Below are positions 10,351 to 23,608 of a stretch of DNA of 64,000 nt, piece after piece (position 1 is the stretch's first letter; the number at the start of each line of letters is the position of its first letter). A program made the translations under genes and the position numbers. The notes beneath the pieces are model-generated. The model did no database searches. It worked only from the letters and a program-made list of their open reading frames with translations, and had not been told where the DNA came from. Location of the stretch: positions 59,473,505 through 59,537,504 of the forward strand of contig CM069436.1 of NCBI GenBank assembly GCA_035610365.1, in the 5' to 3' direction. The stretch is from Aquatica leii (lineage: Eukaryota > Arthropoda > Insecta > Coleoptera > Lampyridae).

Positions 10351-11190
10351 CAACCTACATCAAAACGACATTCAGGAAAACACCGAAACAAACACAATAC
10401 AACACAAAAAAGACATTTGGGCAAGAAAAGCATTACACGGCAACCATTATAACATAATGCAAAACCCGCACATAGACACACAACTGTCATACAAATGGCT
10501 GCACTCAGGTCAACTTTTTCCAGAAACAGAAGGATTCGTCCTAGCCATCCAAGATAAAGTAATAGCCACAAAAACTACAGAAAGTACATATTAAAAGAAA
10601 AAATTGAAACAGACACATGCCGAAAATGCCACCAATACCCAGAAACAATAGAACACATTACAGGAGGTTGCAAATTACTAGCAGGAACAGACTACACCGA
10701 TAGACACAACACAGCAGCAAAAATCATCCATCAAGAACTTGCACTTAAATACGGCTTAATACAAACACAAACACCATATTACAAATACACACCCGAAACT
10801 ATACTAGAAAACGAAAACTGTAAACTATACTGGGATAGAACACTACACACAGATAAAACGATAATATGCAATAGACCTGATATCACACTATTAAATAAAA
10901 CACAAAAGCATACATACATTATAGATATTGCCATACCCAACGACAGCAACATAGTCCAAAAAGAAACCGAAAAGATCGAAAAATACACACCTCTTGCAAC
11001 AGAAATTAAAGAAGTATGGAAACAAGAAAAAATAACAATAATACCAATTATAATGTCTGTGACAGGTATAACAACAAAATCATTCAAGCAACACTTAAAA
11101 ACAATAGATCTCCCACTATACATCCATACCAACATACAAAAAGCAGTAATTCTAAAAACAACAACAATAGTCAGAAAGTTCATGCAATAG
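10350..11190 (+). pseudogene. R2/R4/Dong-type LINE C-terminus with restriction-like endonuclease
   Basis: After one frameshift near 10588 the sequence reads to a stop at 11188-11190. It contains a CCHC knuckle (CRKC, eight residues, H, four residues, C). About 80 residues on comes NRPDITLLNKTQ...YIIDIAIP, an R/K-P-D followed 14 residues later by D, as in the PD-(D/E)XK-like endonuclease at the C-terminus of R2/R4/CRE-type retrotransposons. That nuclease makes the first nick at the target. The reverse transcriptase is missing; the element is cut at 10350 by the (AAT)n array. A second AAT array follows the 3' end at 11259. Insertion into or between AAT repeats is suggested. Confidence 0.75.
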
Positions 11191-11258
11191 ACAGACATGT
11201 GACTTGGCCCCGGTCCGTCGCATGGCTTACAAACACCACTACGGTGAGAAACTAGAAG

Positions 11259-11290
11259 AAAATAATAATAATAATAATAATAATAATAAT
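11259..11290. repeat. (AAT)n microsatellite, ~10 units
   Basis: This short array lies between the 3' end of the R4/Dong-like fragment and the 3' end of a minus-strand jockey-like LINE. It could serve as the tail of either. Confidence 0.9.
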
Positions 11291-11293
11291 TTT

Positions 11294-12175
11294 ATTCCGT
11301 AAGACTTTGTACAAGTATGGGAAACGTCAAGGGGCAAATAACAAATACAACAATACTTATATACACAGTAAGATAAAAGAAAAATATTGACAATAGAAAC
11401 TATTTGGTTATACATAGTTATAATTAAAATACTCTTCAATATTATACAGAGTCGTCTCCAACAGCAGGCTTCTGACCTTTTTTTTAAACAATGTTGTACT
11501 AGTTATAGACTTTATATTACTTGGAAGGTGGTTGTACAATTTCACTGGTAACACATACGAACTGAGATGTACTATCGCTAATCTATGTTGCGGCAGTACT
11601 AAATTATTATATCTTAAATTGTGGCTACTGGTAGGTTTAGTGTGCTTCTCACGATTCACATGAATCTACATCACACTATTTAATATAAAGATTGACACGA
11701 CCGTGAGAACATTTAGTTTCTTGAACAGATGTCTACAAGAATAGTTAAAGTTTTTAAAACAAATAGCTCGTATAATTCTTTTTTGTGCTCTTAGTACGTC
11801 ACCTGTGCATTTAGTAGCACCCCACACAACTATACCGTAACTAAGTAATGATTCGATGTATGCGAAGTAATAACATAACAATGTCCGATGGCTTACAACA
11901 CCTCTTAGTCTCCAGATAACAAAGCAACTAGATGCTAACTTTTTCACAATGTGACTTGCATGACTATTCCAGCTTAAATTACTGTCTATATATATTCCAA
12001 GAAAACTGACGGTTTGCGATTGATAAATACTACGTTCTTTTGCTCTTACTAGTACACTGTATGGCTGTTCATTGCACGAGAAAAGTATCGCAGTAGTTTT
12101 AGTGACGTTTACCGAAAAAATATATGTTTTTCTAAAAACACTAAATACATAAAAAGTCATTTTTAACACTTGTAT
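11294..12175 (-). pseudogene. Jockey-like LINE reverse transcriptase, C-terminal half
   Basis: Minus-strand frames at 12169-11666 and 11659-11408 are in the same phase, separated by one TAG. The protein includes VSFLGIYIDSNLSWNSHASH, then IESLLSYGIVVWGA, the usual post-YADD region of jockey-type reverse transcriptases (LGv.iD..LsW..Hi; Y...SYGi..WG). The 3' UTR ends GGAATAAA followed by (ATT)n at 11290-11259. The 5' side is truncated near 12170, so the YADD motif is absent. It is close in style to the fragment at 1-441 but not the same copy. Confidence 0.75.
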
Positions 12176-12179
12176 TACA

Positions 12180-13700
12180 AATTAATAACTGTTTTAATAT
12201 TATTTTGGGCGAATGTGCGTGTTTTTATATACATCTTGAAAACTCCTTTATAGAATTCCTTAACATTACTCAAAATTACTTAGTCAGTGTTTCACTTCAA
12301 TTGAACTAACAATGTTCCTTCTTTTGGGTCACAGTCTGTTTCTTCATAATATGAATCTAAAATATGATTTATTTTAGGTTCCATTTTTTAATAAACCAAT
12401 ATAAACCAACTTTAGCAGATATAACAACTAAAAAGTATCGCTGGCTTCCGCCCAATAAAGTCTAAAATACATTGTTTAATTACTCACTGTTTAAGTTTTC
12501 GTTATTCTGATCAGCAGTTGAATTTGAAGAACTATAAAATTTTTAACCGTACCTCTATCTCTTGATTCCATAACAAAATATAAAAACTTTAATTCGTGAA
12601 CATTAGTTACATAACCTCAAACTCTACACATTCGAGTACACGTCTTGATTCCGTCAAACTGTTGCATTATTACTTTTACAATGATCGATCCTCAGGGAGC
12701 ATTCAACAGGTTCTTGTGGAAGAACATGCTATATAGCTCAAGTTTTGCATTTTCCAGCGGATGAAGGTATCAACTGCCTTTAACATGTTCTTCCTCCAGC
12801 ACAGCAATGCTGAACCATAAACGTAACATGTTCATCCGTTACAAACAGCCTCTGTGTGATGTTTATTAAAACGAAAAAAGAAGGTATGAACAAATGCGTA
12901 TTTAACAAGTTATTCCATACTAAAATCTTAATTTTAGAAATTTGTAACATACCATGTTCATCCACTAAACTCTTTAATTGTCATAGCGATTTACGATACC
13001 TCCACGTCTTGGGTCAATTTGGAAAGTTTCATGATTAATCCATTACCTTTCGCTGGAGGCTATAATTAGAAGCTCGTACAAAAAATAGCTCTCGATCAAT
13101 GAAAACACTTCCGAGACAATCTAGGGAAATTGGTCATATTTGGAATCTGTGTGATGTTCAAAGAACCTTGGAGGCACACTTGCATTAATAATAGTAAAAA
13201 CCACTTGGATGCTTAACGCATTTAACTAGGATTCATTGTTTGTCGATAAGCAACTTAATTGTGATACGATTCTATATCTAATTTACTTTATTTCCTCAGC
13301 GATTTTAGGGGATGGTTAGAGCGTGCGGATAGCTATCTGCATAAACAATCGTAAGTACTCCTTTTTCTTTTAATTGTCAGTAATTTGTACCTTTTTTACA
13401 GAAGAAATACGTACGACATAGATATAGCTATTATCACAACTAACGCATGCAAATTTTTTTGTTTTTACGGTATCAATTTACGTGAAATGCGATTTTCAAC
13501 GGGTGTAAAGTCACTAGTTTTACATTAAATCAAAAATTAATTCCAAAACTACGTATTACTTGATTTTGTTCTATTGGATGTATTTCGTTAACTTTACGTG
13601 TGAAGGGTTGCCTAACCTCTAAGACTTGTATCAACGTTATAAGTCTGATAATTATAGAATTATTTTTTACTACTATTTATGTACCTCATTTTGCATTGAT
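12180..13700. other. No gene seen
   Basis: AT-rich sequence with several scattered AACATGTTC/GAACATG words around 12690-12960 but no consistent repeat unit. No readable protein family. Confidence 0.4.
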
Positions 13701-13879
13701 TACGTAATTCTTTTTACGTTTAATTCTTTTTTCACTCACTATTGAAAAATAAATATAATTTGTCGTTATAACTAGTGTTTTGTCGTTTATTCTATTTCAG
13801 TCTTGGATAAATTTAAACGGTGTCTATCACTCTAGCTTTTTATCGTTTTGTTGCTTTTTTAATTTGTTTTGTAATTTAG

Positions 13880-13953
13880 CACCACGAAGCTTACCACTCA
13901 AATCAACTGAGTTAGTCGCTAGCAATTTACGTTGCGAAAAAATTCTCGTAACA
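13880..13953 (-). mobile_element. LTR start fragment, same family as 3946-4811
   Basis: The minus strand from 13953 reads TGTTACGAGAATTTT and then parallels the start of the other LTR through GCAACGTAAATTGC and GCGACTAACTCAG. The opposite LTR end was not located, so the unit may extend leftward an unknown distance. Confidence 0.45.
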
Positions 13954-14049
13954 CATGGTAAGGGTACAAAGAATAATTCCTTAAAATACGATATAGCCTA
14001 TTATGGGACTTGTTAGCTGTGCGACCTATTTCTCTAGTGCTACTTCGTG

Positions 14050-14780
14050 TCCGATCTTCTACAATTTACAATATCTGCACATACATTAGAAAAACAAATA
14101 TTAAGGTTTTGCTTTTATTAAAAAGGTGGTCTTTCTCGACCACGACCTTTGTAGGTAAGACTCATCTCCAGTTTCTCTAAGTTCTTGCACACACGCCAAA
14201 ATGAAGTTTATTGAACACAATTGTCTATTAGGATATTGCTCAAACCACGATCTACGTGTGGTGTGGAAGTTATAATTACACTCACCGCACATTAAAACAG
14301 TATCACTGTTGTACATAATGAAGAAAATTTAAAATAAATAGTATAAAGTACGAGTAGGTTTACACGAATCGCTTAGCATCAACTAAAGAAATCTGTTAAA
14401 AAATTGAGACAGAAATAAATCAGATTGTCGAACTCAGTTTTGTTTTGGTTATAACCGAATAATGCTAAGAAATAAACATTACTATCTGCTTTAATTATTT
14501 TAGTAAAAATTAATTTTGTAAATAATGGAAAATTAAAGAAAACAATAATGAACAGAATACATCAATACGTTTCACGGATTTTACAGTATTTAGCCATCAT
14601 TTACCGCATAGTTACAATTAACAATTTCTATTTGTTTAGAAAATCAAAACCGACCTGAAAACTTTGATTGCAAATATTTCAAAACTAGGCCACATGAGCA
14701 AAATTCCTTTAAAAAAAATTCAAATAACGCTACAAGAAAACTACTCCTTGAGTTGATGGTTGTATTTCAGATACACCTTG
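14050..14780 (-). pseudogene. Mariner-like element, 5' end and transposase N-terminus
   Basis: From 14780 the minus strand starts with the family's terminus (CAAGGTGTATCTGAAATACA) and runs through the same 5' untranslated sequence as 52859. The frame 14316-14101 then reads CGECNYNFHTTRRSWFEQYP...SINFILACVQELRETG. This is the N-terminal helix-turn-helix region of the Mos1-like/DUF4817 transposase group (a CGxxN start, a YP-NR middle, LRETGs at the end). Similarity to 53600-53670 continues to about 14050, where the copy breaks off, leaving no catalytic core. Confidence 0.7.
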
Positions 14781-14789
14781 CATATTGTG

Positions 14790-17740
14790 CCAGGGAACAA
14801 CTCCCGGAATTGTATTACGATTTACTACACGAGGAACCTATAATCTGGCGATGCATCCTAAGAGACACATATTGTATTTTTCTTAAATGAAAAAAAAATA
14901 ACCGTTGCAAGTTTTTAAACATAATTAATAAAAACAGTTATTATACAAGTTTTTGATTCATAATAACTCAAAAAACATCAGACATCTGAAAAATTTCTGT
15001 AAGATGTTAAAAAATCCAATAAGAGCAAAGCAAAGTTGTTTTAATTTTTTTTGGTTTGATTTACGATACGCAATATATATAACTGTATTTTTAAGTGTTT
15101 TTAAAACCAATAATATTTTAGAAAAAACTAAATTTTTAATAGCGACGGAACGAATAAAGCTAATAATTTAGTTTTCAATCAACATTTTGTTTGCTATGCT
15201 ATGGGTTTAACTTAACTTAATCAGGGTAATTATACTAGAACTCATTTTACGTAAAATTGGAAACGTAAATCATTTTTCGCGCAGCTAATGTAGTACCAAC
15301 ATTTTGGTTAGCGATGTAACATATTTAACAAAATAATATGAATTGAAAACCATACCTTTGTTGATCTAAACTAAACTTGTATTGGTTAAATTTTATTTCG
15401 AAGAGAGATTACTTATGAATAGGTTGCAACTTAAAATCCAGTATACATAATACATACATATGAGTAATTCGGTTACGATTTTTAATAACATTTTTTTTGT
15501 GCCGGAACACATATAGGTAATGCACGTGCTTATCTTATCTACTAAATATGGCGATTTAAGTAAAAAGATGCTTTGAACAAATCTGTTTACAGATTATCTA
15601 AGAATGTACTTTTGCTTTAACCGCAAATGTATCGCTTTTCAAGAATACATACTGTTTTTTTTTAAATAAACAATTGTACATTAAAAAAGTGGCGTTAAGA
15701 AACTGACACATGTGATTGTACGCTACTGTAGTCTATTTGCGACCCAAGGGGCGGGATTTTACATAAATGTGTTTTGCGTCGATTCTTTTTTTAGTCGGTT
15801 ATAGTTATAACAATTATTAATTTTATGTAATTTATTAAAAAAATATAAAAAGATAAATAAACAATGTCAGCATTTATAATTAATAAATAAATAACCAACA
15901 ACTTAAAAAAAAACAATAAACACGTTTAATTAACATTTAAATTGTTTTATTTCCACTTAACTTTTTTTATCAAATTTATTTTTATATATTGTTTTAGTGC
16001 TTTATAATTTAAGTATGCAAGATTTACATAAATAAAATAAAACATTGTTTTTATTTGACGAATAAAATATTTATATAAATGTTGCTCACAATTTTTACTA
16101 TAAAAACATATAAAACTTTTTGTATTGTTGCCGCTTTCTATCACTAGTGAACAGTAACTAAATAATATATAACCATTAGATAGCATGTGAGAAACGAGAA
16201 TAACACAAATTACTTTGCCTACCTAAATATGATAGCCGCTGCAAATAGTCTGTGCATTTATAGGTAACATAACCCCATCTCGTTCTACCCTTTTGTAATA
16301 AGGGATGACGGTCTGTTGCACGACGGTTTATATTAGGGTACTTCTAAATAGTTCCAAAGCCAACATTAAAGCCCAACTTCATAAACAACAAACGGTTAAA
16401 CTATTGGGGATGATTGCGGAGTTGTGTGAAGCTGAATTAATTATGTCGTAATTGGAAACAGAATTAACCTAAATATATGTACCTAGCAAGCTGTATTAAT
16501 GCCATAAAATGTTAAAATAAAACACTTTATTCCCGCTACCACTCCTTTTCCATTTCCTCTAACAATTCATTTTAAGATTACCATCGCGAATATAATTAAG
16601 CATTCCCAATTTAATTTTGAAAAAGGAAAAAAATTCTACACGCAAATTAATTTCCAACAACAAAACGTATATAGATTTAACAAAACCAAAAGAAGCAATA
16701 ATATTAAAATTACGGTTTGCTCTAATTACATTTATCCTGGGGTTGGCTTTTGCGGTATATAATTGCGTGCATGAAATGTATTAATTTCAGTTTTAATGGC
16801 AGTAATTAAGATTGTTTTTGATGGTTTTTCTCAAAAGTTTTGGATAATTATTCTTTTTTATAATTTAAATATCAATCGCCATAAGCACCAATCGCGTAGC
16901 ACTGAAAAAAAATTTGAATTAACATTTTTTGTGTTTAAAAATTATGTTATTAGAAAAGAAAAGTTAGTAACTAAATACGTTTTGTTTTGTTAATAAATGG
17001 ATTTAATGTTTATTTATTCACTTATGTACTTTACATAGATTATGTTTCATTCCTATACAACCACAATTATTATATTTTGTTGTACAAGTTTATGAATACA
17101 TATTTTTTTTAATTTAACGTAATAAATGTGGAAAACAATCTTAGGTTATTTTATTACTTACGTGTAACGCGATAAGTTTGTATTTTCTTACACCAACAAA
17201 ATAATTTCTGCAGTATATTTAATGTGTAAATTGGATAAAACAAATGAAGCTAATAGAATTTAATATTATATTACATACGTTTTATAAGGTTTATAAAATT
17301 AAAGCTTTAACTCAAAATAATAATTATATACTGTTAAGAAAGGTTTATTAACAATAATAATAATTGGATAAATTTTTTATTTTAGTTTTTGCCAATTCTT
17401 AATGTAATGTATGCTGTACCCAAAAAATAATTGGGAAGTAGGTCTTTAAAAATTCGAATCCGTTACAATCCATATCAGATGGTATATATGTATGTAATAG
17501 AAGCTCGTTACTATAGAATAGTTATTTATTTAACGAGTTCCTGTGTAAATTTTACGTTTTTTTTTCACGAGTAGGCATTTTTTAACCCCAGTGAAACGAG
17601 TCTATGAGTGAAAAGCGCTCAGTTTAGAAACGAGTTGAATACAACATGCTTAGTTTTGGTATTAAGGTAATCTAAACTACCCTTTGCTGCACAGGATAAC
17701 AACTCAATTGTAGAACTGCATTATATAGCATAGTAAGCAT
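14790..17740. other. Long AT-rich stretch without recognisable genes
   Basis: Several frames of 60-80 codons are Lys/Asn/Ile/Phe-rich and look like chance frames in AT-rich DNA. No repeat with clear ends was found. Confidence 0.5.
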
Positions 17741-17760
17741 TACCATATATTTACAAGACA

Positions 17761-18120
17761 TTTCTTTGAGTACAGGTTTGTTATTAAGTTGAAGCCGGCA
17801 GATTTTTTTGAGTTAATGTCATTTTTAATCGTTTCTTTGATTTCCTTAACAGTGACTATAGCTTTGGCAATGGAGACATTTGGTATGGTGCTTCTAAAAT
17901 TTTTGTAGGACAGATTCTTCTTTGGGAGCTACGACCGAACGTAAAGGTTTAAAAACTTTCTTTAAATGTTGAGCAAACACAATATAGGTTTTTCTTTAGT
18001 GTACATGCCCAACAGTTGTTTACTGTTCTTATGGGAACATTTTATTGCTTAAACAGAGACTAAGAGGCCTTTAAAGTCTCTAAATCTCTCAAAATAGTTT
18101 AACGCTTATGTTGCAAGTGC
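17761..18120 (-). pseudogene. Jockey-like LINE, linker and start of RT
   Basis: Two minus-strand pieces in different frames are recognisable. FAQHLKKVFKPL is the segment before the RT fingers. VTVKEIKETIKNDINSKKSAGFNLITN corresponds to the VT..Ev...I..l..kKapG.D.It block at the N-edge of jockey-type reverse transcriptases. Stops and a frameshift lie between them and neither end of the element is present. Confidence 0.55.
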
Positions 18121-18485
18121 GCAAAAACTGTCAAAGACGGTTTACAAAAGCAAAATATTAAAATTTATGACAGTTAAGAACCAGTGTCGGGGCAAGACCT
18201 AAATTTTATGTGGACAAGATTTTTTTACCAAGCCCCTAAGTGGCGGAAGAAGATAGACATTATAAAATAATAATCCCTTGAAACTGTTAAATTTTTATTT
18301 TTAAAAATGTCATTAAAGACAAATTAAAAAAAAATTATTAAAAACCTGAAATTTTCTGCTTTTAACCTTACCGCACTCGTTAATAATAGTAATATTAAAG
18401 TCATTTTTTCTAGTTTTTAGTATTGATCACATATTTCTATAGCATTTTTACAAATTTTAAACTTTGCCATGACAAGAGACTGTAC

Positions 18486-20284
18486 CCAAGCAACATTCTG
18501 TAACCGTATTTACGTTGTAACCAGTTGCAAATTAGTAACATTAGCACCATGGTAAATAAGCCGTTGCAGCAACGTAGCAGCAACTTTCGTAATTTACTGA
18601 GGTTTCAAATCTATTACAGAAATAACCATTTTACAACTATGGTTATAAGTAAGTTTTTTTTAAACCCTTATGTAACTACAGTGTCAATTTAGTGACATTA
18701 AAACCTTCATTTCGGTTTCGAGTGTAACAGTCTTGAAACTATGGTTACAAGTGTGCATTTCTAAAACTACACTACAGTGTTAATCTATGCTTTCAAACAG
18801 CAACAAAAGAAGTGCATTTTACGAGATTTTTATAAGACACATAGTCCATTATCATTATCCAATAAACAGTACCGAAAGTGTTTCTAATTCAAAACTACGT
18901 AAGTACAATTATTGGTATATTATATTACTATAATTTTAATCGTGCATTTAAATTACTGTTTCTAATTTAATCAACGTTGAAGAATTAGTTCCCAATTATA
19001 AGTAAGCAAATTTTAAATTGATTTTATTTTCTTCTAGGATAAAATAGAATTTGATTGCAAGGACATTACAATATTACACACAGTGATCAGAACGTGTAAA
19101 TTAGATCGCCATTGCGAACACCTATAATCTTTAAAAAAGCAGTCGAGATTATGATCATTGAACCGATTATAATTGCACATGTGCATTTGTAGCTTAATAC
19201 AAATACTTAACTAAGAATTGCGTAGACGCATTAAACTATAACATGTGAGGAATATCTTAATCCGCCATGGTCAAAGACACAAAGACATTTTTCTCTTAAC
19301 AAAATTTATGCATTTACTATTTACAAAATTTATAAATAATAGACATAATCCGCTTTTCTTGAAAATTTGCCGTAAAAACCTGTTTACTGGTACCTACTTG
19401 CAACAGGTGTAAAAATTCTTTTATTATATCTTTTTTGTTTGAATTTAGTTCTATAAGAAACTATACAAAATTAAATAATGTACATTTATTATAACTTTTT
19501 ATATATCTGTATCTTTTTATTAATATATTTTTATCTCTACTTTTGTTTTAATCTTTATGATGCAGTTAGTAACTAAAATCTTGGATAAGTTGCTTAACAA
19601 AAGCGGTTATAAAGTAGTTTCAAATAATGGTAATAAGCATGTTTTCAAAACAGTTACATAGCAGTTGCTGTAAACGGTAACTACAATGTTACAAATCAAT
19701 TACAAAACCGTGATGATAAACCATTACAGAAACGATTCAGAATAGGTAAACATGATTTGTAAAAAACCGTTATAGCAACGCTGCAAAACAGTTACAAAGC
19801 AGTAATTGCAACGGTTTCAGACACGTTGTAAAACGGTTATAATATTACTGCAGTTGCGTTGCAACTGACCAAATCCGGTATTGACAACGTATCAGGAAAG
19901 AGTCAGCAACTATTCTGTAACTAAATACCTTACTGAAACCATAGTTGCAAGAGAGTTTTACAACCGTTTTGTAACTGATTTTTGCTACTTGGGTAACCTT
20001 TCTGCAAATTTAAATCTTGTAATGGCAAGACGTAACAATATTGCCTACAAGTTTGTCGAAACAAAATTGTCACAAACTGGTTATTGCTTCCTTAGTCAAC
20101 TTCCAGCAAACTTGCTGCAAGTTTGTCGTGACAAGGTTGTCACAAATTTGTTATTCGTTTCTTAGCCAACTTCTAGCAAACTTGCTGCAAGCCTTCGAAT
20201 TTGTCATGACAACATTGCTGCAAGTTTTATAGTTGTTACGATAAGTTTGCTGCAATCGTGATACAAGCTTATATTGTTGCTTGG
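18486..20284. mobile_element. Repeat-rich 1.8-kb element with 10-bp terminal inverted repeats
   Basis: The perfect termini are CCAAGCAACA at 18486-18495 and TGTTGCTTGG at 20275-20284. The interior is filled near both ends with degenerate GTTGCAAC, GTAAC and CGGTTAC-type words on both strands, and near the right end with a 70-bp tandem repeat. No transposase is readable; the frames at 19881-20232 are products of the repeats. It is probably a non-autonomous DNA transposon. No target duplication is evident. Confidence 0.5.
20048..20257. repeat. 70-bp tandem repeat, ~2.6 copies
   Basis: Units begin with CAAG at 20048, 20118 and 20188 and share AACTTGCTG at their ends. The third unit is more divergent. 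Confidence 0.8.
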
Positions 20285-22900
20285 AAAATAACAATAACAT
20301 AAAGCAATGCTTACCCTAGAAAAATTTTCATTAAGCTAGCGAAAATACTACATCTATTTCTACCATAGATAAGTTGAATTTTGTGACTTATTTGCATGGT
20401 TTTTTTGTAGTATCGTAGACAGATTTTTGACAGCTGTATTATTTATCTTTATCTTTACATCATTATTGTTTTAACTTTTAGTAAGTTTAAATATAATCTG
20501 TAAATACCCATCGTTGTCTAACGTAACTAAAAAATAATGCTCTACTTTTATCATTCTTTCTACAAAAGCTTTATATATAATTTTATATAGAAACCAAATC
20601 ATATTTTACTTTTTTTTACTAAATTTATTAATATTTTGCTTACCAATACTAATTAAAATGTTTGTACAAATAAACATTTTGTTACAGAAAAAACCAAACA
20701 AAAAGAAGATCGACGGAAGAACGCATTTATCTAAAATCCGCCTCTTGTGCTGCGATTAGGCTGCGTCCGGCAAACAACACGTTTATGTTACGAAAAAACT
20801 TGTTTGTTAAACAATTAATAACGTGATTATTCATACGTATGTATTAAATTTTTTTTAGTTAACAATAATGTTAGTAATACATTAGCTGCGCAAAAAATGA
20901 TTGACGTTCTCAATTTTGTTTAAACCGAGTAGCTGCTCTGACATGAACGAACGAGTAATTCGCTGATCTTATTTCTCAAACAAACAAGTGAAAAAAGTCG
21001 ATTAGTATACGTAACAAAATGGTATAAGAAATCCAATAATCTTTGCAAGAACAGTCTACAAGAACTTCCACCAACTCATCAAGTTGGTGAACTCTGATCA
21101 ACATCACTATCTGACCAATTTTCGATATCAAAGCATCTTTAAGATGCTACTTATTAGATAATAGCAAATACATTACGAATTGAAATATTTTATTTTTGAA
21201 CAAAAGCTTAGATTAAAATAAATTTCTAAATTTAGTTTTTTAATCTACTTTCACAAATTAGATATTTGTTTGTAAGCACTCGCTGTTATACTTCTCTATT
21301 AGAGTAATAAAATCTAAACGGCACACTTCACTTTGCGATTAAACTATACGTTACAAAGTTTAATGTTAAATAGAAAATAGCATCGCAACAATTACGATAA
21401 CTAAACTGCAAAGCGTTTTAAATATATTACTGTATAATAGTCATTAATTTGGAACGTGGGGGCCGCAGCATACAAAATGTATAAAGTACTAGTCATATGA
21501 CACTAACACACACGGCACCGCCATTTAGATACAACTTTGGGTTATAGTCCTAATGAGTGTGTTAAAATCCCATCAATCAATGGTCACATAGCAACCGCGT
21601 TCTTTGATTCATGGTTTTCCAGCTTATACCAGCGGCAAATAATAGACTGAATTTGAAAATAATTAAGAGCGAAAATTGATGTATTAAATTTTACATATGA
21701 TAGATAAATATCAGTATATAACAAATATTTTCTAACAAATTTAATTGCAGCTTTAGAAACATTTTTAAGAAAAAATCTTTTTTTAAATTGTAAAGCATGT
21801 ATAATAAAATAAGACAAATTTTACATGAAAATTAAACAAAAACTAATGTAAAACATTTTTTGTTTACTTTTTTAATAATTTTTACTTTATTTGCACTATT
21901 TTGTGTTTTGTTTTTAAATATTATAAACAAACTAGTTGTTGAACCCATTTGTAAAAATGAACTTTTCTAAGATTTAATGAAGTAAAGAAAATGAGGTATA
22001 ACTCATAAAAAACTGGTTAAGTGGTTTAGGAGTAGCGAGACATAGAGACAGACGGACATAGCTGCAAATGCAGTAAACTAGTAAAAAATAACATAAGCAA
22101 TACTTAACCTATAATAAAAGATTTTAGATGGCGTACAGTTTTTACGGGCTTATTTTGTTAAATACTATCATAAAAATATCCATGACAATTCTAAGTTGCT
22201 AGCTCTGTTTCATATTTAAAGAACTAGAGTAATCATTTTATTTAATATTGAAATGGTTTTTATTTTTTTGAAAGCATCGATATCTGTTTTTCCCAGTTTC
22301 AACAACCTTATTTGACTTTTTTTTCGTATTTTTTTGTTTTAATTTCTTACTTTTCTTTTCCTTTCTTTCACGTTTTGAGGAAATTGTTTCCGGCGACGTA
22401 TTTTCTCATGTTGTTTTTGGGAACTACTCATCCCCGGTTTAATTATAGAAACGTGGAAAGTTTGTTCAAAAAGGTTTTTGTTTTTACAGTGGTCAACTGC
22501 AATAGCGCTCAATTGGGAGGTTATGATTATCATTTTCTTCTGGATTCAGATTCACTAAAATTATTTCGTCAATAAAAATTGCGTAATTCTCGGGATTAAA
22601 AAAACAAATTCTACATCTTCTGAAACCGGAAGTTCTAGTTTGTGTTGCTGCCGCTTTGTATCAATAAATATTTAAAAGTGAGACAAACTGCAATCGGTTC
22701 AGTTTCTGACCCGAATTGTTCTGATTCCACTTCTGGCAAGTTTAGGACCAATAAGTCTTCAAATAGTTGAAGAATAATTGGAACTAATGTGTGGTGTGAC
22801 TGAGTAAACAAAACAGGATCATATAATTTTTTATAGCATATTCTAGTAGTATTACATTAAAACAGTGAAAAAATATAATCATTCAGAAACAGTAAAAAAT
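20285..22900. other. No gene seen
   Basis: AT-rich sequence with small perfect palindromes, for example ACCAACTcatcAAGTTGGT near 21070 and AGCATCTTtAAGATGCT near 21132. No protein family or repeat end recognised. Confidence 0.45.
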
Positions 22901-23569
22901 AACGATGGTTGTCGTTGCTGTCTTGACTTTGGTCAGATTCAGCAGCCTAACCCAACCTTCTTTGCTGTTGTAAAAACGTTTTACGGACAGGAACTGCTGG
23001 GGAGTGTTAACTTAATTGCATAGACTAAAAAGAAATAACCTCATCAAAAACCCAAAAAAACCAAACCTATAGATGCGTAATTAGATAGAAAACTAGTCAT
23101 TACTAGTTCCAACTTCAAAACACCAAGCAAACCTCGTTCTATACAACTTTCCGTGCGTAACAGAGCACTGCGCACTGCAATCTTTATTTCCTCCGTACTC
23201 GTGAGACATATGCGGAACCACTTATACAAAACTTAAATGAAAAAAAAAAAACGGAAACTCTGGGCAGAATCGAACAATATTGGTTGATGCTGAGCGGAAA
23301 CTCGAAAAGCCTAAAAAGTTTTTTAGGGCGGTAAAGCGGAAGCTAAAAAAAAACAAAAAGAGTCCGGGACTCTAACAACGTTTTTGCTCCAACGGCAGAG
23401 ACGCTTAAGCAAAACCCGTTTAAACGGAAAAAAAGCACGTCAGAAACGCAACAGCGACACCAGACAGCACGCGCAAATGCACCAACTGCCGAAACAACAG
23501 AAGTGCAAAAGCGCAACTTTTCAAGCAGTAGCAGACTAGTGTCATCAAAACAACTGGCAAAACAATATC

Positions 23570-23608
23570 GAAAAGTTTTGCCCACTTTCGTAAGGGGCTT
23601 CATCAGGG
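23570..23608 (-). ncRNA. Hammerhead-like motif, downstream PLE end
   Basis: The minus strand reads CTGATGA, one extra A, GCCC, a loop, GGGC, then AAAAC. Box 1 and a 4-bp stem II are intact, but box 2 has A in place of the required G. It is probably inactive. Confidence 0.4.

Noticed and set aside
10141..10594. Long poly-Ile and poly-Leu reading frames on both strands
   Set aside because: They are translations of the (AAT)n microsatellite; only the part after 10350 on the plus strand shows a real protein family.
11316..11330. GGAAACGTC word resembling the hammerhead box 2 and cleavage site
   Set aside because: No CTGANGA box or stem II upstream at the right distance.
15947..16993. Frames of 60-80 codons in AT-rich DNA
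   Set aside because: Lys/Asn/Ile-rich chance frames without domains or conserved neighbours.
19881..20232. Overlapping frames of 60-94 codons
   Set aside because: They arise from the 70-bp tandem repeat and neighbouring GTAAC words; no protein family.
20048..20257. Possible CRISPR-like direct repeats
   Set aside because: Units are contiguous tandem copies without spacers, in a eukaryotic transposon context.
23343..23603. 86-codon minus-strand frame beginning MKPLTKVGKTF
   Set aside because: It starts inside the hammerhead-like unit and covers PLE terminal sequence; no recognised domain.
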